Assembly (NCBI GenBank): GCA_903952785.1
Contig: CAJBHC010000050.1
Location: forward strand, 1 to 17,839
DNA length: 17,839 nucleotides
Origin: an uncultured bacterium
GTDB taxonomy: Bacteria > Patescibacteriota > Minisyncoccia > Phycocordibacterales > CAIZLB01
Direction of reading: 5' to 3'
Shown piece after piece: positions 6,001 through 13,861 of the stretch; the stretch's first letter is position 1, and each line of letters starts with the position of its first letter. Made by a program: the position numbers and the translations under genes. The notes under the pieces are model-generated. The model was not told where the DNA came from, ran no database searches, and was given only the letters and a program-made list of their open reading frames with translations.

Positions 6001-9000
6001 GCTGTTTAAATTGGGGAACAAGCAACACCCTAACGATTGGTGCTACCACCACTGGCGATATGGCAATTAACACCGCCAGTGCCGGTTTGCAAAACAAAAA
6101 TGTTACTTTTATAACAGCAAGTAGCAGTGCCATTACTCTAACCAGTATGCTTGCCAACACCTCCGCTGGCACAACAACAATTCAGGGCGGAACAACTGCA
6201 TTAAACAACGCCAACAGTTTTTATAATTTAACGATAGATACAACAGGTAACACCGCAACTCTCGGCTCGGCACTTACTGTAGCTGGCAACCTCACGCTCA
6301 CCAACGGAACTTTAGATACTAAATCTGGTAGTAATTATGCAGTAACTCTTGCCGGAAACTTCAATCAAGCCACCACCGCAAAATTCCTCGCCAGAAGTTC
6401 TCTCATCACCGTTAATGGCAATGGAAACTTCACTGCAGATGGAACGATGGATTCTACGCAGTTCAATTCTGCATCGCTCACGCTGAATGGGGCGAATACG
6501 TTGACGTATAATAATAAGATTAGTGCCTTGAGTGGATTTAATAATCTAACAGTTGGGCAGAATGGAAATATTACGACTTTGGAAAGTATTATGCAGGTTA
6601 ATTCAATATTAACAGTTGGTTCGGGAACATTAACCACATTAACTGGAAGAAAGTTATATTTAAGTGGTGCAACCCCACTCAGTTTTGATACTGCTTCTCA
6701 CTTATCTGTTGATCTTTGGTTTTACAGGTTCGGCACTCAAACTATACCAACCTTAATAAATGGATATGATTGTAATATAGTACTATCTGGAATCACAGGT
6801 CAACTGAATACCGTTACACAGACAGGAAATATTACTCTTAATTCCACGTATTCTTTGGGTTTGTCCTATGACACGGTTAGGGTAGTCTCCTGGAATACTG
6901 ACGGCTACAACCTCACGGTGGGCGGTAATTTGCAAATCGGCAATAATGGCAACACTGGCTTAACAAAACTTGACGCCACTGGTGCGGGCGGGCGTACTTC
7001 AACCATCACCGTTGGTGGCAACTGGCTAAACTACGGAAACGGAACGGTGCCATCGCAATTTATTGCAGATAATTCAACTGTAATATTTAATTCAACCTCA
7101 ACTGGGAAAACTATTACATCGGGGGCAACTAACTCGCCGTTTAATAATGTGCACTTCAGTGGCACTGGAGGCAGGTGGACATTGCAAGACAACCTAACTG
7201 CTTCAAGCACGACGCTTACACAAGGCACGCTGGTTGATAACGCCAAGACTGTAACGGTAAATGGAAATATTTCTATTAGTAATGCCGCTGGTTCTACTTT
7301 AACCTCTACTGGTTCATGGGTGCAGGGCGCGAGTGGGAATATTTCAAATGCGGCAGCAGGAAATGCATTTAGACGGTTATCAATAGCTGGCACAGGAGTT
7401 ACGACAACTCTTAATGGAACTATTTTTGTTGGCTATGGTGGGACAGGTTCTTCTTTGACTATTGGGCCTGGAACTTTGTACGGAGCCAATTTTTTACTTT
7501 ACCTTTATGCGTATAGTAATGATTCCCTGACTATAAATAATCCGATTATCGGTAGCAGTCTCAGTCAATTATATCTTACTACTATCAATAGTGTCACTCA
7601 AAAGGCGTTTACTTTGCCGAATAATTTCGGATCGGTTCTGTTTAGAAATAATAGCTCTGCTAATTTATCGGCTACGGGCAATTATAATTTTGGCAATAGT
7701 AATGTAATAATAGCGGGTGATACTAGTGGTTCTTCACAACCTACTGGTTATACTGACATGTCAACATCCAGCTTAATAACAACCGGCACTCTGTACGTCG
7801 GCAGTTCTGCCGCTAACAAAAATGGTTATATTAAATTAGGAAGCAGTGCTGGTAATTCTGTTGGCAGTATTGCTGTTAGTGGTGTCAACACCGCCAATAT
7901 CCTTGACCTCGGCTCCGGCGCCACCGCCGTCTCTGGCAATATCAACTTCACTGGAATAAACGTAACACCAGGCACCGCAACAATAACTCTAACTGGCACA
8001 AGCTCGGCTAATACACTAACCTCTGCTGGACAATCTTTCTATAAACTCACTCAAAACGGAGTGGGTGGAACCTACACTTTGCAAGACCCACTTGTTGTAA
8101 ACAACAATCTAACTTTAACATCTGGAACAATGGTGGCGGGCAACAACAAGGTCACAGTTGGCGCGTCTCTTGTTGGAGCAAGCAATCTCTCATCGACTGG
8201 CAATGTAGAATTTACAGGAAGTGGTACAACAGATTCTGCACTTTCTGCAGGATCTCTAACTGTTGATACAAGCCTGGTAGCTGGCGGAAACATCACCGTC
8301 ACTGATCTTACCATTGCGCCTGGTGCCACTTTGGATATGGCGGGATACACCCTAACTGTCACAGGAAGTCTTGCAAACCAAGGAACTATAAAAAGTCCAA
8401 AAGGAGATTCTATAATTTCTGCAATAAGTGCAATTGGAACTTTTGAATATACAAGTTCTTCGTTAAACATTAATCCTTTTGTTGCAGCACCTTTCTCCAC
8501 TATTAGAATCTCTGGTTCCGGCACATATACTTTGGGTGGAGATGTTACAGGTAACGTAAACATATTAAGTACCGGCGTTACAATAGCAGGAGCGGGACAC
8601 ACTTTAACTGGTAGTATTTTGGGTAACAACTTTGGAGTGGTGCTTTCTAGCATAAACGTAACCGGATCAGTCTCAACAACAGGAGTTGGCGCTGGAGTTC
8701 TCACCATAAACAACGGAGCAAATATTGCTGGTGCGGTTGATGTTACAGGGATAATAAACAAAACAGAGGGAAGTATGGGGTCACTTGGTAATACAACAAT
8801 TCAATTTGGAGGAAGTGTATCAGCAAACTCAGTCTCTTTTGCAGGTGATGTTGTCAACTTTGGCACAATCAATGAAGGTAACTTTGCAACTGGAAAAACT
8901 ATAAACACTGGAACAATAAATACAGGAGCCGGAACATTCACATTTAATGCAACCTCAACAAACACTGGAACTGTAAATGGAAACGCCGCCTTTAGCGCAT

Positions 9001-12000
9001 CGTCAACTAACTACGTTGGGGGAACACAAGGAACTGTAACAGGAAATGCTACCTTTAATTCATTAACTGGAGTGGCTGGTGCTGTAACATTTGGAAGTAC
9101 CACAGCGTTTCTTGGTACGGGATATGTAAATACAGTAAATGGTCAAATATTTGACAGTATAGGAAGCCCTATCTCATCTTTCATATTCAATGCATCATCA
9201 ACAAATGCTGGAGTATTAAAAGGTAACGCGGTATTTAATAATACAAGTATAAACAATGGTACTGTCTCTGGAAATGTATCTTTTAATAATTCTGCAACTA
9301 ACGCTGGTACAATAACTGGAGGAAATGTGGATGTATACTCACCAGTTACAAGACCAATTGGTGGAGTTGTGAGTAGCCAGGTTGTGTATCATGGATATTC
9401 AGGATTATATTTTAACGATGGGGCAGCAGGACATGGAGTGGTAGGCAAATGGGACGATCTAAACAACTGGTGGACAGATGAGGCTTCTACAATTCACTCA
9501 GTTGTTCTTCCAACCTCTGGTGATGATGTCATAATTCTCTCTGGAAACATTTTAAGTACCGCAAGCACAGCGTTTGTAAGAAGTGCAACATTTGAAGGGG
9601 CGTCAAGTAACGGAATAATACTTATTGTTTCAGGTACTTCTTCATCAGCTATAACATTTAACGCATCTTCTACAAACACCGGTACCGTTATTGGTAATGC
9701 AACCTTCTCTGGCCCTGGCACAGATAACACTGGTTCTGTAAATGGTTTTATCACCCGCTCCTATGCAAGTAATTATTCTGTAGAGGGAGCTTTGATTTCA
9801 GTTCATAATTCATATTATCTAACGGTTAAAGCCTTAAACAATGCAACCGTAAACTTAACCAATGCTGTGTACACATTATGGAATGGAGTCACTGGTGTTA
9901 TCTTCCAAGCATTTGATAATGCATCCTTCATCTGGGGTGGATCTGGCTCTGGTACACCAAATCTTGTAATCACGTCTCCTGCAACTGGAGTGGTAATCAA
10001 GTGGGCACCAAATATCTCTTGGGGTACAAATACACTATGCCAATACAAAATAGATGGAGGAAATTACACAAGTGTAAATTGTGCTAACAATGGTAGTGAT
10101 ATTCCAAGACCATCTGCGACAACTCATACTATATATTTCAAGAGCTCCGATGGATACAATAATAGTACGGAGAAAAATGTAACATTTACATACAATAATG
10201 TCTCGCCAGTTGACACAGATTGTTTGAGTCCACTAGATGAGGGAACTCGCCAGTACTACTACCTAACCTCAAATGTAGGAAGCTGTATAGTGGCAACTTC
10301 TACAGCTCTCGTTGGTAACGGGTTTACAGCAGGTAGTATTACTGGAAACAATACAGATATTTCATTTACAAACATAAATGCTACAGGAACAATCTCTGCA
10401 TTCAATAATATTACAGTTGCATCATCAACGTTAAGCGGAACAAATGTTGTAAACGGAAGTTTGACAAGTGATAATTTGAGTACCTTTGGAAACACAACGG
10501 TAAGTTCTGGAGCCACGGTTTACGGTGGAAACTTTACAGGAAATCTTGTAAACAATGGAGCTGTAATAAATAGTACAACCACTCCAACAACAGTTGCAGG
10601 AAGTACAACAAACAATGGCACAATCACAGGAAACTTCATCTTCAATGCTACCTCATCCAACACGGGTACGGTAAGTGGAAATCTGATATTAAACGCTTCA
10701 TCGTCTAACGCGGGAACAGTTGGGGGTAACTTAACATTCAACACACTCTCTTCGTCATATGGAGCTGTGACATTTTCAGATGGCTTTGTATTTTTGGGAA
10801 CAGGAATTGTTTCCGGAAACATTAAGGACGCTTCTTCAAATGTAATTACAAAATGGATATTTAAAGATACTTCTTCAAACTCTGGATATACAAGAGGCGA
10901 AGCCTTCTTCAATGACGGAAGTACAAATAATGGAACTATTATTGGAAATGTACACTTCAGCGATCGTTCATCTGGAACGCTTGGAACTGTAACTGGAAAT
11001 GCTTATGTGTATAATTCATCTGTCGCTCCTGTCAGTGGTGTACATGGAGTAGTTACCGGAACAACATCGTACTATTCATATTCAAATGGAAGATCTTTCA
11101 ATAACGCAGCAGGGGACAATGCGTGGAGTAACCCATCAAACTGGTTTACAGATACAACTTTTGCAATTCCTCTTGGAAGAGCACCTGTCTCTGGTGAGAG
11201 TGTAGTATTATTTGCTTCAACAACACTTCCTTCTGATATTACAAATGATGTCTTCTTTGCCGTAAGTAGTAGTACATTAAATGGTGCAGGACATAAGGTA
11301 ACAGGATCTATCTCTGGAAATGGCGCCTATGGTGGTCACAATGCCTATGATTTTCATCTTCAAAACATTACAGTCACGGGTACAACATCCGCTATTGGAG
11401 GAGATGGTATTCCTGGAGTATCTAATGGAGGACGTGGAGGAACAATTAATATTGATACATCTTCAACTGGAGGAGTGACGGTAAACGGAGGAGATCCTTT
11501 ACAAAATGGAGGGGACGCAGGAACATCAACAATTTCTAACTCTTTTGCTATTGTTGATGGCACAAGAGTTCTGGCCGTTGGAGGTGCATCAAATGGTTGC
11601 GGATTTGGAGGAAATGGAGGAAACATATCTTTGATTGATTCATCAGGATACATACTTGTTACAGCGACGGGGGAAGACGCAACTTCAACTTGTGTTGTTA
11701 TTCCACCAGCACCAACAGACAGAAGTCAGGGAGGTTCCACAATTGTTGGTTCGTACATCTCACCGTCCGCTAGAGCTGCCGCTGCCGCTTTAGCTGCACA
11801 AAATTCAGCCAACAATACAAACAACAGAGGTAACGGTGCAGGATCCTTTGTTCCAGCGTTTCTAAATATTAATAAAAATATAGGTATATTAAATCTATCT
11901 AATCTTCCAAAGTTTGGATTAGATCGTATCGGACAAAATCTTGGAGTCTCTAGCTTTGTTAATCCTTTGGTTGGAGTATCAAACCTAAAACTAGATGTAA

Positions 12001-12533
12001 AGTATCCAGATTTGCCTAAGGTTAGTTTTGGGGATAAATATAGTAAATTCATCACCGCAACAACTCCTCCTAAGTCAATAATATCTGTATCTGTTGATGG
12101 CGTGGAGAGGAAGACAGTGTTGTTGATGGATAAGAGTGGGGTGGTGGACAAGAAGAAGACGACTGAGAAGAATAAGACGGCGGACAAAGATAGTAAGGGA
12201 AAGTTTTATCAGGTTGTTACTGTAGAACCTAATTCACATTTGTATATTAATTCAATAAATTCCAACAAGGTAGTTAAGGCTATATTTGATAATAGAAGTG
12301 TTAATGTTGTTAGGGTTGATAAAAATACTGTGAAGTTAAATTTCATCGCACCAAATGAAGCTGGTGAATATGAATTAATGGTAGGTGGTGCAAGGCTTGT
12401 GGTTGTGGTGAGTGATAAGGTATCTGCTGATAAGGTAATTTCAGCACCTATAGTTTCTGAGGTTTTAGCGCCGGCACAACCTGTTAAGCGATTATCGCCA
12501 CTGCAGCGTCTTTGTTCTTGGTTGTTTAAATGA
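3057..12533 (+). CDS. Giant secreted beta-solenoid surface protein (putative adhesin)
   Basis: About 3,158 residues. I chose the ATG at 3057: the upstream in-frame ATG (3009) lies inside the -10 box. A basic N-terminus is followed by a hydrophobic segment (~25-41) and GISA, giving a signal peptide. Then come a Ser/Thr/Pro/Glu-rich linker (~42-178), an amphipathic helix (~184-210), and a module with the calcium-type loop DTDGDGYLD (287-295) followed by VEWIVPHLSTQTFE and ending near 432, which I recall from CPR and DPANN surface proteins. Glycine-rich 35-residue repeats (~608-940), NLTLTxGTL modules (~1048-1815) and SSTNTGTVxGN modules in two large copies (~1960-2745) should form right-handed beta-helix rods. 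An Ig-like domain with paired Cys lies between the two copies (~2300-2420). The C-terminus has an Ala-rich segment, a Lys-rich loop and a basic end (RLSPLQRLCSWLFK), without LPXTG. Probable role: attachment at the cell surface; ligand unknown. The frame is intact over 9.5 kb. Confidence 0.85.
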   Translation: MIKESICRKNKRKGLTQKNSLLKKIYLAGSLVFLVPGIVFGISANDVNPEGNTQTTSVVEQNMATTVISGVSDLLDKIFTVEAPVQQETVAPQETLIETSPETSIETTPEASSEASTEPQTPDLTTPDPISSISTTTPSADFATTTDSSAPTSTTIPQSSSTTTSTSTPSSSSETPAPAPKTPNLILGNIFDNVVDSINKTVDNILDNVFAVSTSTESTIVPVLTEEDTDTGKLVTISAEDESLLFPLTNVLASTTIPRIYRVGEESKIQIKWKNENNQEMPFKASDTDGDGYLDLVEWIVPHLSTQTFEIIFISKAFRLDESKQISEDIYSTVSAQDGNYATIHNNEYLRFTFEAPVDSSKTIDIYAKPTNPLEPATIEVYRENSDELIATFNVDSKKFFHESMANLGDNPTDVFDFKIIGSVDIDYVQDAGTSITISTGADTCPACWDGASPTNTYTAVGVEVINTTTLAGKLAVGNVVLTGVAGDITVVNSVTKASGGDTTLTMYANGNIIVSAGVTSSSGKLNMLLNSDRDADSSGYINISGAITSNGGDITMGGGSGAISTTTGFAVGNAGQVTGILINNVAVSAGGGNIIANGQGFSTTTDLNNGVYVSGATGVITTTGFGTVSITGIGGGNTNSANNYGVRASSGGVISTVNGNLTVTGTGGGAGSGATNHGVYVASANSTIKTTGSGNVSVTGTGGNASGSGASNIGVYASTANGIQATGTGTILITGTGGNASGSGASNYGVYCYASTCIQPNATGSLTINGTGGGGESGNMGVYFYIGASVTGLGAPIIITGTGGNSSGASNHGVHVTGASTILSNIGTGTISVTGTGGGNTNSATNHGVRLVSGGVISTVNGNLTVVGQGGGAGSGANNYGVYVSTVNSTIKTTGSGNLLITGINGGGNTGSIQGLNIVIANGLQTTGTGSITINTDKIIFAEANDINSAANLTIKPYTATSTIGVGAGAGTLSLTDAYLSCLNWGTSNTLTIGATTTGDMAINTASAGLQNKNVTFITASSSAITLTSMLANTSAGTTTIQGGTTALNNANSFYNLTIDTTGNTATLGSALTVAGNLTLTNGTLDTKSGSNYAVTLAGNFNQATTAKFLARSSLITVNGNGNFTADGTMDSTQFNSASLTLNGANTLTYNNKISALSGFNNLTVGQNGNITTLESIMQVNSILTVGSGTLTTLTGRKLYLSGATPLSFDTASHLSVDLWFYRFGTQTIPTLINGYDCNIVLSGITGQLNTVTQTGNITLNSTYSLGLSYDTVRVVSWNTDGYNLTVGGNLQIGNNGNTGLTKLDATGAGGRTSTITVGGNWLNYGNGTVPSQFIADNSTVIFNSTSTGKTITSGATNSPFNNVHFSGTGGRWTLQDNLTASSTTLTQGTLVDNAKTVTVNGNISISNAAGSTLTSTGSWVQGASGNISNAAAGNAFRRLSIAGTGVTTTLNGTIFVGYGGTGSSLTIGPGTLYGANFLLYLYAYSNDSLTINNPIIGSSLSQLYLTTINSVTQKAFTLPNNFGSVLFRNNSSANLSATGNYNFGNSNVIIAGDTSGSSQPTGYTDMSTSSLITTGTLYVGSSAANKNGYIKLGSSAGNSVGSIAVSGVNTANILDLGSGATAVSGNINFTGINVTPGTATITLTGTSSANTLTSAGQSFYKLTQNGVGGTYTLQDPLVVNNNLTLTSGTMVAGNNKVTVGASLVGASNLSSTGNVEFTGSGTTDSALSAGSLTVDTSLVAGGNITVTDLTIAPGATLDMAGYTLTVTGSLANQGTIKSPKGDSIISAISAIGTFEYTSSSLNINPFVAAPFSTIRISGSGTYTLGGDVTGNVNILSTGVTIAGAGHTLTGSILGNNFGVVLSSINVTGSVSTTGVGAGVLTINNGANIAGAVDVTGIINKTEGSMGSLGNTTIQFGGSVSANSVSFAGDVVNFGTINEGNFATGKTINTGTINTGAGTFTFNATSTNTGTVNGNAAFSASSTNYVGGTQGTVTGNATFNSLTGVAGAVTFGSTTAFLGTGYVNTVNGQIFDSIGSPISSFIFNASSTNAGVLKGNAVFNNTSINNGTVSGNVSFNNSATNAGTITGGNVDVYSPVTRPIGGVVSSQVVYHGYSGLYFNDGAAGHGVVGKWDDLNNWWTDEASTIHSVVLPTSGDDVIILSGNILSTASTAFVRSATFEGASSNGIILIVSGTSSSAITFNASSTNTGTVIGNATFSGPGTDNTGSVNGFITRSYASNYSVEGALISVHNSYYLTVKALNNATVNLTNAVYTLWNGVTGVIFQAFDNASFIWGGSGSGTPNLVITSPATGVVIKWAPNISWGTNTLCQYKIDGGNYTSVNCANNGSDIPRPSATTHTIYFKSSDGYNNSTEKNVTFTYNNVSPVDTDCLSPLDEGTRQYYYLTSNVGSCIVATSTALVGNGFTAGSITGNNTDISFTNINATGTISAFNNITVASSTLSGTNVVNGSLTSDNLSTFGNTTVSSGATVYGGNFTGNLVNNGAVINSTTTPTTVAGSTTNNGTITGNFIFNATSSNTGTVSGNLILNASSSNAGTVGGNLTFNTLSSSYGAVTFSDGFVFLGTGIVSGNIKDASSNVITKWIFKDTSSNSGYTRGEAFFNDGSTNNGTIIGNVHFSDRSSGTLGTVTGNAYVYNSSVAPVSGVHGVVTGTTSYYSYSNGRSFNNAAGDNAWSNPSNWFTDTTFAIPLGRAPVSGESVVLFASTTLPSDITNDVFFAVSSSTLNGAGHKVTGSISGNGAYGGHNAYDFHLQNITVTGTTSAIGGDGIPGVSNGGRGGTINIDTSSTGGVTVNGGDPLQNGGDAGTSTISNSFAIVDGTRVLAVGGASNGCGFGGNGGNISLIDSSGYILVTATGEDATSTCVVIPPAPTDRSQGGSTIVGSYISPSARAAAAALAAQNSANNTNNRGNGAGSFVPAFLNINKNIGILNLSNLPKFGLDRIGQNLGVSSFVNPLVGVSNLKLDVKYPDLPKVSFGDKYSKFITATTPPKSIISVSVDGVERKTVLLMDKSGVVDKKKTTEKNKTADKDSKGKFYQVVTVEPNSHLYINSINSNKVVKAIFDNRSVNVVRVDKNTVKLNFIAPNEAGEYELMVGGARLVVVVSDKVSADKVISAPIVSEVLAPAQPVKRLSPLQRLCSWLFK
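4950..5155 (+). repeat. Segmental DNA repeat, copy 1
   Basis: Collinear with 5559-5764 at a constant offset of 609 bases (203 codons) with no indels over about 206 bases. It includes a 24-base identical stretch starting GTCATCTCCACTG at 5016. The copies differ mainly by synonymous and conservative changes. Confidence 0.75.
5559..5764 (+). repeat. Segmental DNA repeat, copy 2
   Basis: Partner of 4950-5155. The matching 24-base identical stretch begins at 5625. After 5764 the two copies diverge. Confidence 0.75.
8938..9560 (+). repeat. Large protein module, copy 1 (SSTNTGTV repeats plus Trp module)
   Basis: Starts FNATSTNTGTVNGN (F at residue 1963) and runs through AVTFGSTTAFLGTG, VVYHGYSG and YFNDGAAG to a Trp-rich element KWDDLNNWWTDE (W2132, W2138, W2139), then LPTSGDDVIIL. 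The same order of landmarks recurs about 560 residues later. Confidence 0.7.
10635..11230 (+). repeat. Large protein module, copy 2
   Basis: Starts FNATSSNTGTVSGN (F at residue 2529) and has AVTFSDGFVFLGTG, TSYYSYSNG, SFNNAAGDN and AWSNPSNWFTD (W2690, W2696), then APVSGESVVLF. Landmark offsets to copy 1 are 566 residues at the start and 558 at the Trp element, so the copies are nearly collinear. DNA identity is lower than protein-pattern identity, so the duplication is old. Confidence 0.7.
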
Positions 12534-12583
12534 GTGTTTGGTGATATTTGTCAATAAAACATTTTCTTTTGTCATAATCATAG

Positions 12584-12589
12584 TATAAT
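12584..12589 (+). promoter_or_regulatory. -10 element upstream of the DUF805 gene
   Basis: A consensus TATAAT sits 42 bases before the ATG at 12632. No convincing -35 is present at 16-18 bases spacing. It is the only promoter-like sequence in the 98-base gap after the giant gene, and no terminator hairpin is visible in that gap. Confidence 0.45.
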
Positions 12590-12631
12590 GTTAATGGTTA
12601 AATTTATATTTAGTAATACTTAGTTAACAAA

Positions 12632-13372
12632 ATGCAAAAACAAAAAGAAGGTATAGAGAATTTTATAATAAAGAAGATGGAGAAGGCTCACACATTTGAT
12701 GAGATTTGTGTGATGTTAAAAAAAGCTGGAATATCTTCGGCTGAAATAGACAGAGGGATTCGTAATGTTAAAAAAACACACAAGACACTGCATCAAGATA
12801 TTGCCGCTTCAAATAAATTTTTTCCAGCCCTCAATAAAACTCTTAATAAAAAGATAAAAAAAACTGAATTAGAGTTTGAAAGACTAGATGTGAATACCGT
12901 GAGCCATATTGGGCTTTTTGCTGGCAGAATGAGAAGAAAGGATTTTACAGTTTCTATACTTTTTTTGTTTAGTTTATTTTTTAGCGTCGTAATAATTGTA
13001 TCAAGCTTTGTAAAATCTCTTTATCCAGAGAGTTGGGGTGTGATAGAGCAATGGTTGTCCAATGACACAAATGGTATTTTGTACATGTATATTCCAATTT
13101 TATTTGCCCCATTTACCTTAATTTTTCTGTCTTTAATGACAAGAAGATTGCATGATCTAAGTATGCCAGGAATTTTAAGTTTTTTGTATCTTGGGGTTTT
13201 CATATATCCGTTTTCTGAATATGCATCATCGGGAATTATAGTATTTGATGTAGCGCTATTTATTCTATTTATCTTCTTGTTATCCAAGCGGGGTGAGCCG
13301 GTAACAAATATATACGGAAAGTCTCCAGTTAGCCATGGTTCAACTTTTACAAAAATGCTTAATTTAAAATAA
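12632..13372 (+). CDS. DUF805-family membrane protein with N-terminal helical extension
   Basis: A 246-residue protein. Residues 1-90 are soluble, charged and probably helical, with KKMEKAHTFDEICVMLKKAG resembling a small helical domain. The DUF805 hallmarks follow: GRMRRKDF (98-105) before TM1, RRLHDL (171-176) between membrane segments, and the closing G-x-x-x-x-N-x-YG (GEPVTNIYG, 221-229) near the C-terminus. Hydrophobic segments are at about 106-127, 150-168, 181-196 and 202-218. DUF805 proteins are inner-membrane proteins with no established biochemical role. The stop is followed after 20 bases by the next gene, so the two may be cotranscribed. There is no Shine-Dalgarno sequence before the ATG. 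Confidence 0.85.
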   Translation: MQKQKEGIENFIIKKMEKAHTFDEICVMLKKAGISSAEIDRGIRNVKKTHKTLHQDIAASNKFFPALNKTLNKKIKKTELEFERLDVNTVSHIGLFAGRMRRKDFTVSILFLFSLFFSVVIIVSSFVKSLYPESWGVIEQWLSNDTNGILYMYIPILFAPFTLIFLSLMTRRLHDLSMPGILSFLYLGVFIYPFSEYASSGIIVFDVALFILFIFLLSKRGEPVTNIYGKSPVSHGSTFTKMLNLK

Positions 13373-13380
13373 TTTAAAAT
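13361..13380 (+). repeat. Tandem 10-base duplication over the DUF805 stop codon
   Basis: AATTTAAAAT is repeated twice head to tail. The TAA stop of the DUF805 gene (13370-13372) spans the junction of the two copies. Probably a slippage product. Confidence 0.6.
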
Positions 13381-13392
13381 AATAAAACAAAA

Positions 13393-13770
13393 ATGAATTC
13401 ATCAATTATTCACGCAGACATATTTTTTTACATAACAACTATTGCCGTCATTATTTTGACAGCCTTATTAATAATTCTGTTTTATTATCTAGTCAAAATT
13501 GCAAGGCATCTGGAGTGTACAGCTATGAAGCTACGAAAAGAAAGCGAGCGTATTATTGAGGACGTTTCTTTTGTTAGAGAATCCATTGAAGATCAAGGCG
13601 ATAAGGCAATGTCATTTTTGAAGTTTATTTTCAGGTCATTCATAAGCAGAAAAGATTCTACGCGTGGGAGAGGTTCCAAAAATGCTCGCGGAGATAAGGC
13701 TCTTAATATGAACGGAAAGAAATCTAGCTTTAGGAATAAAAAGAAGGACGGTAATGATGGTTTAGAATAG
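13393..13770 (+). CDS. Single-TM protein with charged cytoplasmic helix
   Basis: A 125-residue protein with one long hydrophobic segment (~10-35: DIFFYITTIAVIILTALL). A charged helix follows (RKESERIIEDVSFVRESIEDQG), then FLKFIFRSFISRK and a very basic Lys/Arg/Gly/Asn-rich tail. I recognise the pattern 'ADIFFFITT...' as a common short CPR protein usually next to a YtxH-like gene, as here. The helix resembles DUF948-type proteins, which share the TM-plus-helix plan, but I would not assign that family firmly. It lies 20 bases after the DUF805 gene. No terminator separates it from the YtxH-like gene, although that gene has its own promoter. Confidence 0.75.
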   Translation: MNSSIIHADIFFYITTIAVIILTALLIILFYYLVKIARHLECTAMKLRKESERIIEDVSFVRESIEDQGDKAMSFLKFIFRSFISRKDSTRGRGSKNARGDKALNMNGKKSSFRNKKKDGNDGLE

Positions 13771-13823
13771 TTGTGTTGGTGTATTGGTGTGCTTTGGGTG
13801 AATGATTTTGGTGAACGTTTGTT

Positions 13824-13852
13824 TTGTGTATTTTTGCTTGATTTGGTATAAT
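13824..13852 (+). promoter_or_regulatory. Promoter of the YtxH-like gene
   Basis: TTGTGT (13824-13829), a 17-base spacer, and TATAAT (13847-13852). Transcription would start near 13859, three bases before the ATG at 13862. This decides the start: the in-frame ATG at 13802 lies upstream of the whole promoter. Immediately before the -35 is GAACGTTTGTTT (13813-13824), one mismatch from a LexA core. Confidence 0.65.
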
Positions 13853-13861
13853 GTATACATC

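Noticed and set aside
8072..8761. Long minus-strand open frame (229 codons) opposite the giant gene, and similar ones at 7031-7393, 10520-10912 and 11726-12187
   Set aside because: They mirror the Thr/Asn/Gly/Val codon pattern of the + strand gene, have no promoter or recognisable domain, and give Pro/Val-rich low-complexity products.
12531..12533. TGA recoded as glycine or tryptophan, as in some CPR lineages
   Set aside because: TGA ends the giant gene at a sensible point. Glycine-rich proteins use GGN throughout, and no conserved domain is interrupted by TGA.
13802..13861. ATG at 13802 as start of the YtxH-like protein
   Set aside because: It lies upstream of the -35/-10 promoter for the gene, and the extra 20 residues are an odd aromatic/hydrophobic stretch encoded by promoter DNA.
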